DNA from: Hofstenia miamia
Lineage: Eukaryota; Xenacoelomorpha; Acoela; Hofsteniidae
Assembly: GCA_900660155.1 (NCBI GenBank)
Contig: CABFPE010000028.1
Location: 2,284,418-2,348,417 of the forward strand
Reading direction: 5' to 3'
Length of the DNA stretch: 64,000 bases
Below, piece after piece: positions 19,820 through 32,199 of this stretch. The notes beneath the pieces are model-generated. The model searched no databases, was not told the DNA's origin, and saw only the letters and a program-made list of their open reading frames with translations. Position numbers and translations under genes: made by a program. Numbering within the stretch: the first letter of the stretch is position 1; each line of letters starts with the position of its first letter.

Positions 19820-22800
19820 AATTTCTGATATCAACTCATATTAATATTTAGCATATTATTCATCATGATTGTCCATAATACAAAGAGATTGTTGTCTACA
19901 ATTAGTGCAGTTTTTATTAGCAAAATTGTGTTCTTGGCAATTTTTAAGCAATAATAGGCAGACCAAATAACCGGGTTTTTGTAATATTTTCAACTTTAGG
20001 AGCAAATAACCGACAAACAATAACCCGAGACAAAGAAATACATTAATACGCTGAAACCAGTAATATTTCACAAAATTTCCTTTCAATCAATTGTGCGTTT
20101 ATATGTTTATGGAGGCCTTTAGATGCATTTCACTTAATTTTCAAAAATAGGGACCGTCAAGGTTCCAAAAATGCAACCCATGGTAAAAATACTCTCAGGT
20201 TTACTTTCTCTTTATAAAATAAGCGTTTAAAGTTTCCCAGTAACAAAATTTCATTACATATAAATAGTTCAATTACATAGCAGTAAAATTTAATGGAAAC
20301 ATTAAACGTTTATCTTGAAAAGAGAAATAAGGAAAATCGGGGAAGGTTTATATGGGTTTTCTTAGTTTTTCAAGTGCTACAAAATATTGTACAACATGAC
20401 GCAATAACTATACATTTGGAGAATATTTGGAGGATTTTGCAATGTTGACCTTCTTGGAAATATAATAATAATAGGAGCGGGGGTAGCGAGCACAGTTAAA
20501 GTGGCAACTACATATAATATCATGAAAAAGTGTGGTTTTAGAAGTAGAGATACCTCTTTAAAACCCTTCGTTTACAAATATCAAAAGAAAAAATTTTCTC
20601 GCCATTCTAGTAAACTCAGTCATTTTAATATAATTTAGTAGAAATGCTTTGTTTAAGTTGGAACCCCTTATTTATTTTTGTGGCATAACATTGATATTTG
20701 CATTGCAAAGCACTTCTAAAAAATACTAACTGGACTAGCTAAATAATGATAATAAAATCAGATCTATTTTTGTCAAATGGGTGCCTGCTGGGCTTTCTAA
20801 TCAAAGAATAACTTGTCTCTAAAATATGTTTTTAGGAATATTTTAAAAAATTACAGCTTTATCAAAATAGATGAAACATTAAAAATATATGGTTTTATGT
20901 TTCTGCAGAGATATTCCTAATCCGCAATTTGATAATTGGCTTATAATCTTGAGCGGGCTTCCTACGTTGGCGTGGGGCGGATAAGATTGGTCTTGAAGTT
21001 CCAGGCTCATTGAGAAAACTGAAGCTGATTCTTAATTTTCAAGTTATTTCAACCATAAAGTAATAAGAATTTTTATTACAAGTTACAAGCACCTGAAAAA
21101 ATTTTGATGCACGTAGTTAATTTGTTAATTAATCAACACATTTGAAATGGGGAAATAGTTCAATCAATATACTCTCCTCTTACAAAAAAATTTTACGTTA
21201 TAGCAAAGCGTCATGTCATAAATTAAATCTTTCTCTGCATTGAAAATGAAAAGATTTATTAGATTTCAGTTGGATTTTCATCGGAATGATTTTACTAAAA
21301 TTTCAAAAAACACAGCTATTTTCATATGTTTTTAATGGTTATTTTGAAGAATAATGTTGTTGCATCCATTCGTGGTCTGCTATAATAACATATAATAGAT
21401 ATGCCATGATCTAACTCATAACATACACTTAATTAGAGCTTTTATATAAACAATAAAGTTTTCCATCACGTGAAGTAAATTTTGGAGTTAAGCTATCGTG
21501 ATGGAAATGTATAATGTGCTCTCACACAATTATTATTTACAATAGGGCCTATGCAAAATTATACATATTTTATGTAAGTATAGATGTCTAGCATTTCGAG
21601 TAAGATTTTCTGCTTGGATTGCTAATGCCTGGATGCATTTATATAAACAATGCCATATTTTAGAAGTAAACCAAGGTTTGGTAAAATTCAAGAAGTGCAG
21701 GAAATAAAGTTATATATAGGTTCAATGTAACAAATAATTGGTCATACTTTAAATAAGGAAGTAATCTATTTTTACACTCACCTGACTTCACGTAATTAAC
21801 TTCTATTAAAAAATAAAAAAATATTAATTTTTCATTGGAAAACCTGCCAACCATTCAATTGAATACAACAGAGAATGTATTGACGTAGTTATCTCATATA
21901 CTTAAGGGTCATGCATACATGATGTTCACATACTATTTAGAACATTGATCCCTCACCTCTTGTTACAGTTTGGTCCATCCTTCTTGCTTACAATACTCTG
22001 TGCGTTATAAATAGATGCATAGTAACTGAAATCAAAAATTTATTATGAATGTTGGAAAGTAAATTTGGACGAACAAACTCAAAATTAGATTAGAATCCTA
22101 TTGGATTCCAATTGGAAGATTCTAGAGTTTTTAAGTTTCATTGGATTGGATAGGATTTGATTCGACAAATAAATTTGTTCAATGAACAAGCCCGCAGATC
22201 ATGGCATTTCCAATGTCAGTAATCAACATGATGAGTGCATAATCAAAACCTCCACGTTCCATTTCCTTAAACACTAGCTTGTTGAATTATCTAATTTTCC
22301 TAAAAATATTTTATTCTTTTTCAAAAATTTATGATTTGTTCAACCACCATCGTATTGCTCGTTTTTACTAACAAAAATTGTCTCGTATTAGAAGTTACGC
22401 CTAGTGAGGCCAAAAAAATGTAATAAGCGTTACTTTATTGAAAATATAACTCTTTATATTATTATTGATCGAACTAGAAATGTAAATATATAAATACAAA
22501 AATTTAGGTTATGAACATGTTTTAAACAAGTAGCAAAGGAAAGCCAATTTCTCTTGGCTTTTGCATTGTTTTGTGAAGTCAGCTTAATTGCAGAGCCGGA
22601 TGAAGGGTAATGAGGCTCGGACTAATTCACATTCGAAGCCCCTTTTTCCTAAGTATTCAAAAGTATTTAGAAAATAATAATGAGTAAAATAACACCTATT
22701 TTTTATTATTAACCCATGAAGCTTAATCACGAATAAGCAATAAACAGAACTTTATACAACACAATCACTTTGAATATATCGGTATACAATCAATTCAAAA

Positions 22801-24000
22801 AACAAGCGTGATGAAATTTAGAGGCAAACCACTAAAAAGAACAAAATGTTTGTTCCATCAAGAACAAATTAGCAATTTACAAAAATGTTATCAAAAATTT
22901 TCCTCTTCGCATTTTGAAAATATCACAAATCTTTTCACTATTTTGATGAAATCAATTGTTAATCTAATGTATCATTATCAATAGACATCATTAAGTTCAG
23001 GTTTGAGATCGATCTTTCAATTCAAAGAGTTGTTTCATAAATATCAACGTATACATAGAGCATTCTGCAATCCACACTTAGAAATCTTGAATTAAATTAA
23101 ACTGGTGTTTACTAACTAAGTTATGACCCTCATATGCTGCATTTCTTTTCTTTATATTATCAAAAATATTCTCCTAAAAAATATCTCAGCAAAGTTTATA
23201 AAATGCTTGAATTATTCATTAAATTTTGTTTCTATATTATAGTAAGTTTCTTGAAATTTATCTTTACATTGCAATGCCGTTTTTAAAATAGAACCTAGTG
23301 AATTACTGTCTCCATTTGCTATCTTACATTATAAGCGAAGATATTTTTTTCAATAGTACTCTTTTCAATTTTTTGTACATTAAAAAACAGGACTTCATTG
23401 ATGAATGTATATTTGTATATAAATCTGCGGGTATACCATATTTAACAGCACAGAATTCTGACGCAACATTTTCGTCAGGAAGGTTCGTAAAGGAGTACAT
23501 CTGAAAATTTGAGCTAGGCGAGTAAACTAGATAGACTACCTTCACAAATCACAGTAGGATTATAAAATTGGATTGTGAGGAAAATGAACAATAAAATAGC
23601 ACCATTAAAATTGGCCTCTGTAGAAACCAAGATACTTATGAGTCAGGGCTTTTTTTGAGAGAACATCATCCATTGTGCTAAAATTAACTGCTATAAGTTC
23701 AGAGTTTTTCTGCCAAAGTACGAAATATCTAATAAAACTAAATCATAAAAGACAATCGGCATGGCATGTACTAACATGACTAAATGCAGCATCGCTATTT
23801 TTCAGGAATGTCTAAATTTTAACGTTTTTAAGCTCACATTCTAACTAGACATTATAAAAATGATAATTGATTTAAGAAGTATTTAATGTATAATGTTTTT
23901 AGGGAAATCAGAATTTGGTCACAACTAAGCCTTATGCTTCTTTGCATTATGAATTTGAGGTAGAGGATATATTACTCTTCCGATTGGTAGCCTCATTTTA
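19820..24000. other. long intergenic stretch, nothing recognised
   Basis: About 4.2 kb of AT-rich DNA. The open frames at 19856-20086, 21660-21854 and 23298-23545 have chance-like composition. A CAGAGCCGG string at about 22590 recalls hAT ends, but no partner end was found. No RNA gene or repeat array is supported. Confidence 0.5.
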
Positions 24001-24021
24001 GAAAGCTTTCAATTTGGTTGG

Positions 24022-26858
24022 ATGGCGGCTCACAATGAACCATCAAGTACTTTGGAATTAATAACATGCTCGGTATGCCTAAGCCGGTTAGCGAACCCAT
24101 TTTCTCTACCTTGTCTGCATTCATTTTGTAAGTCATGTTTAGACAAATTATTTAAAAATCAGAGTGAAATAGAGTGTCCAAATTGTCGATCTCTTACATC
24201 CGCTGATTCATTGAAGAAAGATTTTCGCCTTGAAAATTTCATTAATTATCTTGAGGAAGATCAAGACTCTAATGTAATAAACGCGTGTGCACGATGTAAA
24301 TGCGATTTAGAAAATTGGGAAGCGCACTATTGCAAAAAATGCTCGATTATTATATGCTTAAAGTGCGCAGATCATCATAAGCGTGTGATGAAGCCTTCAA
24401 TGCATGCTGTATATCCAGTTTGCTTAAATACAGTTACAACATGCTCTATCCACAGCAAGAAAATTAATTTCTTCTGCAATGAACCAACGTGTCAATTAAT
24501 GCTGTGCCGCAGCTGTAATACAGCTAATCATTCAAAGCATCAAATGAGATCAGTTAATGAACAACAGCGGTTTTTTAGAGACAGTGTATTGTGTTATCTT
24601 CAACAAAATAAAGAAAATTTGAACAAAATAGATTCAATGATTTCTTCTATTTTAGATTCAAAAGCGAAATATGATCATCATCTAATAAACATTGAAGAGT
24701 CACTCATTGCTCAAAAAGACAACATTTTAGAAACAGTCAAGAAATGTTTTTTGAAAAAGCAGGAGAATTTAGCACTTAAAAGAAGTGGCACTCACAAAAC
24801 ATTCCAGAAGGAAATTGACTCTTTATTACTACTCAAAAATAAATCTATGGAATTCACTGCTCTTGATTCTATGGACTTCAAAACCAAAACTTTTAAGGAA
24901 ATGCTAGATATTTATAATTTTGTTAAGACCATTTCACCATGTAAAATATCTCCATTAAATGTTCCTAATGAATTGAAGCACACGGTTTCAAAAGATTTCA
25001 ATGAAACAATGACCAGTAACTTCATCGAAAATTGGCTGGGTATAACTGATGAGATTTCTGAGGAATCCTCTAGCCTTGATAAATCACAACGTCGTTCATC
25101 AAGTAAATCTAGGGTTTCCTACCTGAGTGATTTCGAATGTTTATCAGGCTCAGAAAGCAACATGAGCGATCCAACTTTTCCCGCAGCTGTAATACAGCTA
25201 ATCATTCAAAGCATCAAATGAGATCAGTTAATGAACAACACCGGGTTTTTAGAGACAGTGTATTGTGTTATCTTCAACAAAATAATGAAAATTTGAACAA
25301 AATAGATTCAATGATTTCTTCTATTTTAGATTCAAAAGCGAAATATGATCATCATCTAATAAACATTGAAGAGTCACTCATTGCTCAAAAAGACAACATT
25401 TTAGAAACAGTCAAGAAATGTTTTTTGAAAAAGCAGGAGAATTTAGCACTTAAAAGAAGTGGCACTCACAAAACATTCCAGAAGGAAATTGACTCTTTAT
25501 TACTACTCAAAAATAAATCTATGGAATTCACTGCTCTTGATTCTATGGACTTCAAAACCAAAACTTTTAAGGAAATGCTAGATATTTATAATTTTGTTAA
25601 GACCATTTCACCATGTAAAATATCTCCATTAAATGTTCCTAATGAATTGAAGCACACGGTTTCAAAAGATTTCAATGAAACAATGACCAGTAACTTCATC
25701 GAAAATTGGCTGGGTATAACTGATGAGATTTCTGAGGAATCCTCTAGCCTTGATAAATCACAACGTCGTTCATCAAGTAAATCTAGGGTTTCCTACCTGA
25801 GTGATTTCGAATGTTTATCAGGCTCAGAAAGCAACATGAGCGATCCAACTTTTTATGCATCTGACTGTGATGATCATAGTACTATAAGGCGTCCACGATC
25901 TACTGATTTCCTACGTATAAGAGATTCGATTTCTGTATGTATGGACCATTCAATTACCAATTTAATGCCAGTTCGGCCAATTTTTCAGGGCTCTTTCTCA
26001 GGTAGTCGATATTTCAAGAATTTAGTGGAATCAAGAACAGAACACAATGATAAGCAACATTTAGTTCTTAAAATTAAGAAAATTAGTGGTTTTGTTGTAG
26101 ATTTTTTATACATCTCAACTGAAAACAAAATAGTTGTATTGGAATGTTCTAAGACAATATTGAACTTAACTGTAATTAACAATAATATTTGCAAAACGAA
26201 AGAATTAACAAATAGCTTTCGAGGTTTTGGCATTAATTGCTTGGCAACACTATCATTTGGACGTATTTTAGTTTTATATTTTTCTTTCCGTAGTAAAAGA
26301 AGACATTTGGTAGCCGTATCTAAGGATTTTCAAAGTGTCGACAATTATGATATTAATTTCGTGGACACGAAAGAATTAAGGTTAATTTGTTCAAGTCAAT
26401 GTAAGAAGTATATATTTTGTTATTTAAGAAATCAAGAAATTTTTCGTTTTAATGTAAACTTTATGAAAATTTATTCTAAAGCAAAAATCGGTTTAAAGAA
26501 ACTGGCGCGTCATATGGATGTTTGTAGTGATGCAAATCTCATGACATTTTCCCAAGGTACTCAATTAACCTTGTTTGATTTCAGCAAAAATCAAATTTTA
26601 TTCAATTTTACAAGTGAGAGAAGTTTACAATTTCACGGTGTTTGTTTTTTAAATGAACATACTTTAATCGTTGCTTCTGATCAAAGATTGGATGTGTTTG
26701 ATGTTAATACAAAGAAGTTGTGCATGTGGATTCAACAGTTCACGGAAAACAAAGTTAGTTCTATCATTCAAAGACCTCGAGCCATAAAGAAAATTTCAAA
26801 TACTTCCATTATTCTACAATGCCAGTTTTTAAATACTTTTTATTACATGGAGTGGTAG
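24022..26858 (+). pseudogene. TRIM-like gene 2, broken by a 674-bp internal tandem duplication
   Basis: The frame starts at ATG 24022 with a C3HC4 RING (first Cys at residue 16, ending ECPNC), B-box 1 (about residues 90-130), B-box 2 (CSIHSKKINFFC onward) and a coiled coil. It runs off frame just after the duplication junction and stops at 25221 (399 codons). A second frame (25137-26858) repeats the end of B-box 2 and the coiled coil, then continues through a Ser-rich linker into the propeller-like C-terminal half, ending MEW as in its paralogues. The unit, 24507-25180 repeated at 25181-25854, is 674 bp (not divisible by three). Counting it once leaves one continuous frame of 720 codons. The copies differ at only a few bases. 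Either the gene was recently inactivated or truncated, or the assembly holds two haplotypes in series. An acceptor-like CTCATTTTAG lies 22 bp before the ATG. Confidence 0.8.
24507..25854 (+). repeat. 674-bp tandem duplication inside TRIM-like gene 2
   Basis: Unit 1 is 24507-25180 and unit 2 is 25181-25854; the junction is clean, with no intervening sequence. Differences are limited to a few bases (for example near 24569/25243 and a Lys-to-Asn change soon after). Confidence 0.92.
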
Positions 26859-27108
26859 TAAATATTAAAAATGTTAACCTCAGGAATTAATATACGTAGA
26901 AAGATTGAGGGAGTCATCTTCGCTTTGTTTTTTATCAAAAATATGAAATCTATACCCGTTTTATATAAAAATTAGAAATTACAACTATTTTTAAATGATG
27001 TCAATTTTGAAAACGTACATAATTTAGTATACTAGCAAACTTACTAGGCAATCTGCACACTGAAGTCACAAAAAATAGAGCATATGATACCAGTCTAAAC
27101 TTTTTAAA

Positions 27109-27612
27109 TTTTAAATTTTATTTTTCAACATATTGTTCATAAACTATATACATGCATTTATATAATTTGGTTTGATTTTTTAAATGAATTTCAATACCTA
27201 AGATTATTTAGTACTCAATACATAACACAAGTCCGATTCAGTGGAGGATCTAGGCCTTCTTAGTAGGGATGCATCCTTATAGCAAAGTTTTATAAATTAT
27301 TAAGTGAAATGAATTGTGTATGTATTTACCTGTTCAAAATTAGTATTAAAATATTTATTATATTTTTAGCTAGCTTTATCTAGATCAGTAATAATTCAAC
27401 TTAGTGTAGTTATAAAAACACACTGAATGAAGTTCCACAGCAATAAATCATTTATTATTCACTTGCAGCATGTTGCAGCACATATTTATCAGCTCTTCCA
27501 ACACCAAATAGGAGTTTTTTCATGAATCACTTTATTTTAAAGAATGAATAATAAACTCATATAACCGGATGAGGTTAATGCATTTAGGTATTAAACAATA
27601 TTTTTTGAAATT
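27109..27612 (+). repeat. 504-bp direct repeat, copy 1
   Basis: Repeated at 28302-28805, offset 1193, with only one or two differences (for example in the TAATAATT run near 27390). It carries a CAGTGGAGGATCTAGG string at about 27238, similar to hAT terminal repeats. Confidence 0.9.
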
Positions 27613-27718
27613 CAAAGTGATGTTTCCAAATATAAATATAATTTTTTGTTTTGAAACAAACAGTGGTACGTGGGCAGAGAATAAAAGGATATATGCGGCA
27701 TAATATATTTGCAGGGCT

Positions 27719-28105
27719 TCGGAGCTGGAGCCGGAGCCAAGGAGTAGAACATTTTCCTTGGAGCTGGAGCAAGAGCTGGACCAACATTTAAAATTCTGGA
27801 GGAGCAAGAGTTGTGATGTTTATTTAACAATTGCAGCTCCAAAGCGTTTTTGAAAATGCTATTTTTATTAGATAATTTTTGTTCCATAAAGAACCTTGAT
27901 GTTACAAAAAATATATAAAAATTCTTGAAAATTTAAAAAAAAACTCGCTAAAATGGGAAAATATCGATAAGTTCGCAAGTATTCGCAATTGTGAATGTGT
28001 CGTAGCCCAGATTATAATGGAGCTAGAGCCTTTGGCATATAACAATTCCTGAGTTGGAGCTGGAGCTAAATTTTGATAATGTGCTTCGGATCCGGAGCTG
28101 TAGCA
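27719..28105. repeat. degenerate GGAGCT hexamer patches
   Basis: Two patches (27719-27790 and 28018-28105) hold many imperfect GGAGCT/GGAGCC hexamers, far more GC-rich than the surroundings. The minus-strand reading gives Ala-Pro repeats, but no long open frame supports coding. They look like a decayed minisatellite. Confidence 0.6.
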
Positions 28106-28301
28106 GCTTCATATTTGAATTCGTAAAAATGAAGATGTTTAGCTAAATTTTAACATGCGTTGATTGTACTGAAAGTGATTGATATAAAAACTGAAGATTA
28201 AAATATTTTTATAACATTTTCAAGTGAAATTTCGATCGCGGTCAAGTATTAATGATTTCTCTTCCGAGTTATCAGGACTTGTTAGTGGAACTTATCAAAA
28301 A

Positions 28302-28805
28302 TTTTAAATTTTATTTTTCAACATATTGTTCATAAACTATATACATGCATTTATATAATTTGGTTTGATTTTTTAAATGAATTTCAATACCTAAGATTAT
28401 TTAGTACTCAATACATAACACAAGTCCGATTCAGTGGAGGATCTAGGCCTTCTTAGTAGGGATGCATCCTTATAGCAAAGTTTTATAAATTATTAAGTGA
28501 AATGAATTGTGTATGTATTTACCTGTTCAAAATTAGTATTAAAATATTTATTATATTTTTAGCTAGCTTTATCTAGATCAGTAATATTTTCAACTTAGTG
28601 TAGTTATAAAAACACACTGAATGAAGTTCCACAGCAATAAATCATTTATTATTCACTTGCAGCATGTTGCAGCACATATTTATCAGCTCTTCCAACACCA
28701 AATAGGAGTTTTTTCATGAATCACTTTATTTTAAAGAATGAATAATAAACTCATATAACCGGATGAGGTTAATGCATTTAGGTATTAAACAATATTTTTT
28801 GAAAT
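28302..28805 (+). repeat. 504-bp direct repeat, copy 2, ending at an N
   Basis: Same sequence as 27109-27612. It stops exactly at the single N at 28806, after which unrelated sequence begins. This is what a contig join or unresolved repeat would leave, so the copy may not be real. Confidence 0.85.
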
Positions 28806-28806
28806 N
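28806..28806. other. single-N sequence join
   Basis: One N separates a repeat copy from a fossil integrase fragment whose upstream part is absent. Linkage across this point is uncertain. Confidence 0.8.
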
Positions 28807-29366
28807 GCAGGTGCAACTAGTTTAAACCAAAGTTATTGTGATCAGCAAAATGATTTGGAATATAAAGAAGTTTTACAATTAAGTAGAGGTATTTCTGGAC
28901 CTTCTTTTCCTGGAAGATTAGTTTCTATGTATTATGTATATCCACAAGATTTTTGTGTTAATGAAAATGGCATTCTCTTATATCATAATCAAGAAATAGC
29001 AGACGAAAATAAAATTGAAGATCTAATTTAAGATTAACATAATGATAGTTATTTTTCTCAAATGAGAAACTATAGTAAATTAGAAATACCAAAAAATTCA
29101 CTACCGACAAATGACGTGGAATCACTTGAATTTGTTTCTATTGATTTAGTACAACCTTTACCTTTAGATTCTAACAAAAGATACGTGCTAATTATAATTG
29201 ATCATTGTACAAGGTGGTTGGAAACTACTGCTTTATAAAAAATATTAGTGCTTCAGAAGTAACAAAATCCTTTTTAAATTACTGGGTATTTCGGTATGGT
29301 CCACCTAAGATTGTTCATTTCAGATCAAGGGAAACAATTTGAATCACATATTTTTCAGAATATGCT
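28807..29366 (+). mobile_element. fossil Ty3/Gypsy-type integrase fragment
   Basis: The translation shows the integrase core of LTR retroelements: FVSIDLVQPLPL, then YVLIIIDHCTRWLETTAL and, further on, SDQGKQFESHIF, which match the usual first and second acidic residues and their context. An upstream GPSFPGR stretch may belong to the region before it. No reverse transcriptase, protease or terminal repeat is present. The piece is broken in about three or four places and cut off on the right by the LINE at 29367. It is an old fragment. Confidence 0.75.
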
Positions 29367-29457
29367 TCATTCATTCATTTATTCATAATTTATTTTGTAC
29401 ATTGAAACCAAAGGTTTAAAATGTACAAAGCTGTGTCATAAAAGAGTTTACAACAGA

Positions 29458-32152
29458 TCATTCTTTGTAAGCTATAGGAGCGTCCCTTAGACACTGATGG
29501 TGGACGAATTGTGATTTAGTTCGTCGGAGCCTGGTCATCTCCATTCTTTCCAGTCTCGGATTTCTTAAATCGTAAGGAATATCTTGTTGATTCGGCACTA
29601 GATAATGGAGGCGGTGAGTTGGATCTTTCATTTTTTGCCACAACTTATCACATAGATCTTGACGGCGTTCGCTGAGTGGCTTGAGATTAACTCGGTTAAG
29701 GGCTGTTTCATACGTATCGCCTGGACATATAATCTTGAGGGCACGTTTTTGGACCTTTTCAATATCTTTGTGATTCTGTGAACTAAGTTGTGAGTGCCAT
29801 ACTTGACATGCGTATTCGAGAATCGACCTGATCAGTGAGCAGTAGACCTTGGTGCACTCTTTAATACTACAGCAACTTCTACGCAAGGTTCGCAGACAAA
29901 ACAGTCGTTTGGAGGCTCTTTTGACGATGTTATCGGTATTAGCATCCCATTTCAAGTTATCTTGAATAATAACTCCAAGCAAAGAAACTTCTGATTTCCT
30001 CGAAAAAGTAACCTGTCCAACTGTTATCTCAGGGGGTGGATTCCAATTGCTCAAAAATGACACCGTTAGCTCTTTGCACTTTTTTGGATGCATGACCATG
30101 TCATTAGTTGTGCTCCAATTTAAGGCTTCCTGTGCCACTGCTTGACTGTCATCATTTAAATCAATTACCATTTGCCAAAAACTAGTATCATCTACGAATT
30201 TGAGGCGATTGTCAAATTTACTCAAAAGGTCATTGATGAACAACGCGAACAACCACGGTCCCAATTTGGTGCCTTGTGGCACGCCAGCCTTAATTGTCTT
30301 CCAGCCGGAATATACATTATTTGGTAATTTCACTCGCTGGCAACGACCGCAGAGAAATGAATAAATCCACATACACGTTGCATCTCTTACACCTATTTCT
30401 TTCAATCGATTTATCAGAATAGGGTGGTTGACCAGATCGAAGGCTTTCTGGTAGTCCAGTAAGAATATTCTCATAAACGTTGAAGGTTTATCGAGCGACA
30501 CGAACCACTTATGTAGTGTTTCTATGAGGGCTAATGTAGTTGAGCTTGCAGGTATGACGCCAAATTGTTTTTTATCTAAATTTGCCAAAATTTTAGGTTT
30601 CACTTCCGTCAGTATAACATCCTCGATAAGTTTCGAGACAGAATGTGTTAGAGAGATGGGGCGAAGATCAGTCGTGGGAGTAATAGCTGGTTTAACTTTT
30701 TCAATGGGTATAACATCAGCTGCCGTAAAAGGAAATGCACACGACTCTGCTAGTGATTGGTTGATTAGTAATTGAAGAGGTAGTGCTAGCTAGTAAGAGA
30801 AATGTTTGAGAATCCAATTTGGCAAGCAGTAACCGTCGCGGTCTGTTCCCGAAGCTTTACTGGCATTAACTGCTTCCAATAGGTAAAAAAACGTTGATTT
30901 CTGAGATACTTAGGTAATCAGTATTCCAAGCTTGATGTGATGTAGGAGTCAACGGTGGTGCGTGTTTGAGTAATTTCAGCAAATTCATCATTTATTCGGT
31001 TTGCCTGAGCCTCGGGAGGTAACATCGCAAGGTCTCCACCAAATGATAGACTAGAGCTTTTGGTATTAGTACCGGATATATCTTTGATTGCTCTCCACCA
31101 ATTACGAGGATGGCTATGCTGAAGCTTATCGAGTCTTAAACGGGTAAACCGTGTTTTGGCCTTCTTTATTTCACGGTTGACCATGTTACGCAATAACTTG
31201 AACCGCTTCCATTTATGTTGACTGAGAGCCTTCTGTCTTAATTTGATTAAGTTCATTATGTGACTGTTAATCCACGGTTTATCGTTGCATACCTTAATAG
31301 TATGGAACGGGAAGCAGAGGTCAATAGCATCAGCCATCATTTTTGCAAAGATTTTCCAATTACTAGAGAAGCTTTGCGTTGGATCAAGCGTAGCAAGCCA
31401 GTTGTATGAAGTAAGGAACTGCCAAAACTGTCGAAATTGTGCTGACGTCTAGATCACGTAATTATATTTAACGGCTGAAGGGGTGCATGGATAGAGACCT
31501 GCAGGAAAATTGGCCAGTGGTGGCAGCCTCCAAGATTATGCATTGCAATTGCCTTTATATAGAGCTTGTTAATATTGGAAAATAGTTTGTCTAGGGTTTT
31601 TTGTCTATGGGTTTTAAATTTTACAAGCTGCTTTAATTGGAATTCACGACCAAGAAAACTAGTGTTTAAATCATTGAAGTCTTCGCCAATCACCAAACCG
31701 AAAGCTGGGAATGGCGACAAGATAAAATCCAAGCAGGACCGTAGGTATCTAGTTACTTTCTTAGCACTGTCTGAATCCCAAAAGGGGTGATATAAAACAC
31801 CAATAATATATCCGCTTACCCTTCTAGGTGATCTTGTTGGTGTGAGCTTAATCCAGGCAGCCTCAATTCCCATTTCTTCAAAGAGGTGAAGTTCTTCATA
31901 AGGAATGCCATTTTTCACCTGAATTAAGACACCACCACCGAGTTTATCAGTCGGCTTACAAGTCCGATCTTTACGGATAAGATTGAAATCATTGAGAGTT
32001 ATTGCTGAATCAGGTATCTTATAAGACAAATGTGTTTCCACTAAAAGGATAACATCCGCTTCACATTGTGTTATGACGCATTCGAGTTCATCCATCTTGA
32101 ATTTTAACGATTGAACATTACTAAGGAAAATATTTGGGATGAAGCTGGACAC
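29458..32152 (-). pseudogene. LINE ORF2: APE endonuclease and reverse transcriptase
   Basis: The endonuclease frame (32152-31454) opens NIFLSNVQSLKFKMDELE and shows VETHLS, GGGVLIQ and a GEDFND where the family has GDFN. The terminal SDH is replaced (GCHHWPI), removing a usual catalytic pair. A linker frame (31340-30918) shows KPWINSHIMNLIKLRQKAL. The reverse transcriptase block (about 30780-29458) holds IEKVKPAI, DLRPISLT, LLDYQKAFDLVNH, AGVPQGTKLGPWLF, KFVDDTS (the YADD box) and SEVSLLGV, and ends after the thumb-like CSLIRSILEYACQVW. At least three interruptions separate the blocks. It would copy its own RNA by target-primed reverse transcription if whole. Confidence 0.8.
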
Positions 32153-32199
32153 TTTCCTTTTTTCTTGGTTCTTGTGTGGTAGTCAATCATCTAAACTAA

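Larger units (their letters stand above)
26859..28805. other. intergenic DNA downstream of TRIM-like gene 2
   Basis: No gene. It holds the 504-bp repeat pair and GGAGCT-rich patches (27719-27790 and 28018-28105). A CAGTGGAGGATCTAGG string, once in each copy of the repeat pair, recalls a hAT-type end. Confidence 0.5.

Noticed and set aside
22588-22625. hAT-like CAGAGCCGG string
   Set aside because: Single short match with no partner end or coding remnant.
27532-27887. Minus-strand Ala/Pro-rich frames over the GGAGCT patch
   Set aside because: Frames arise from the hexamer repeat and continue as low-complexity text; not coding.
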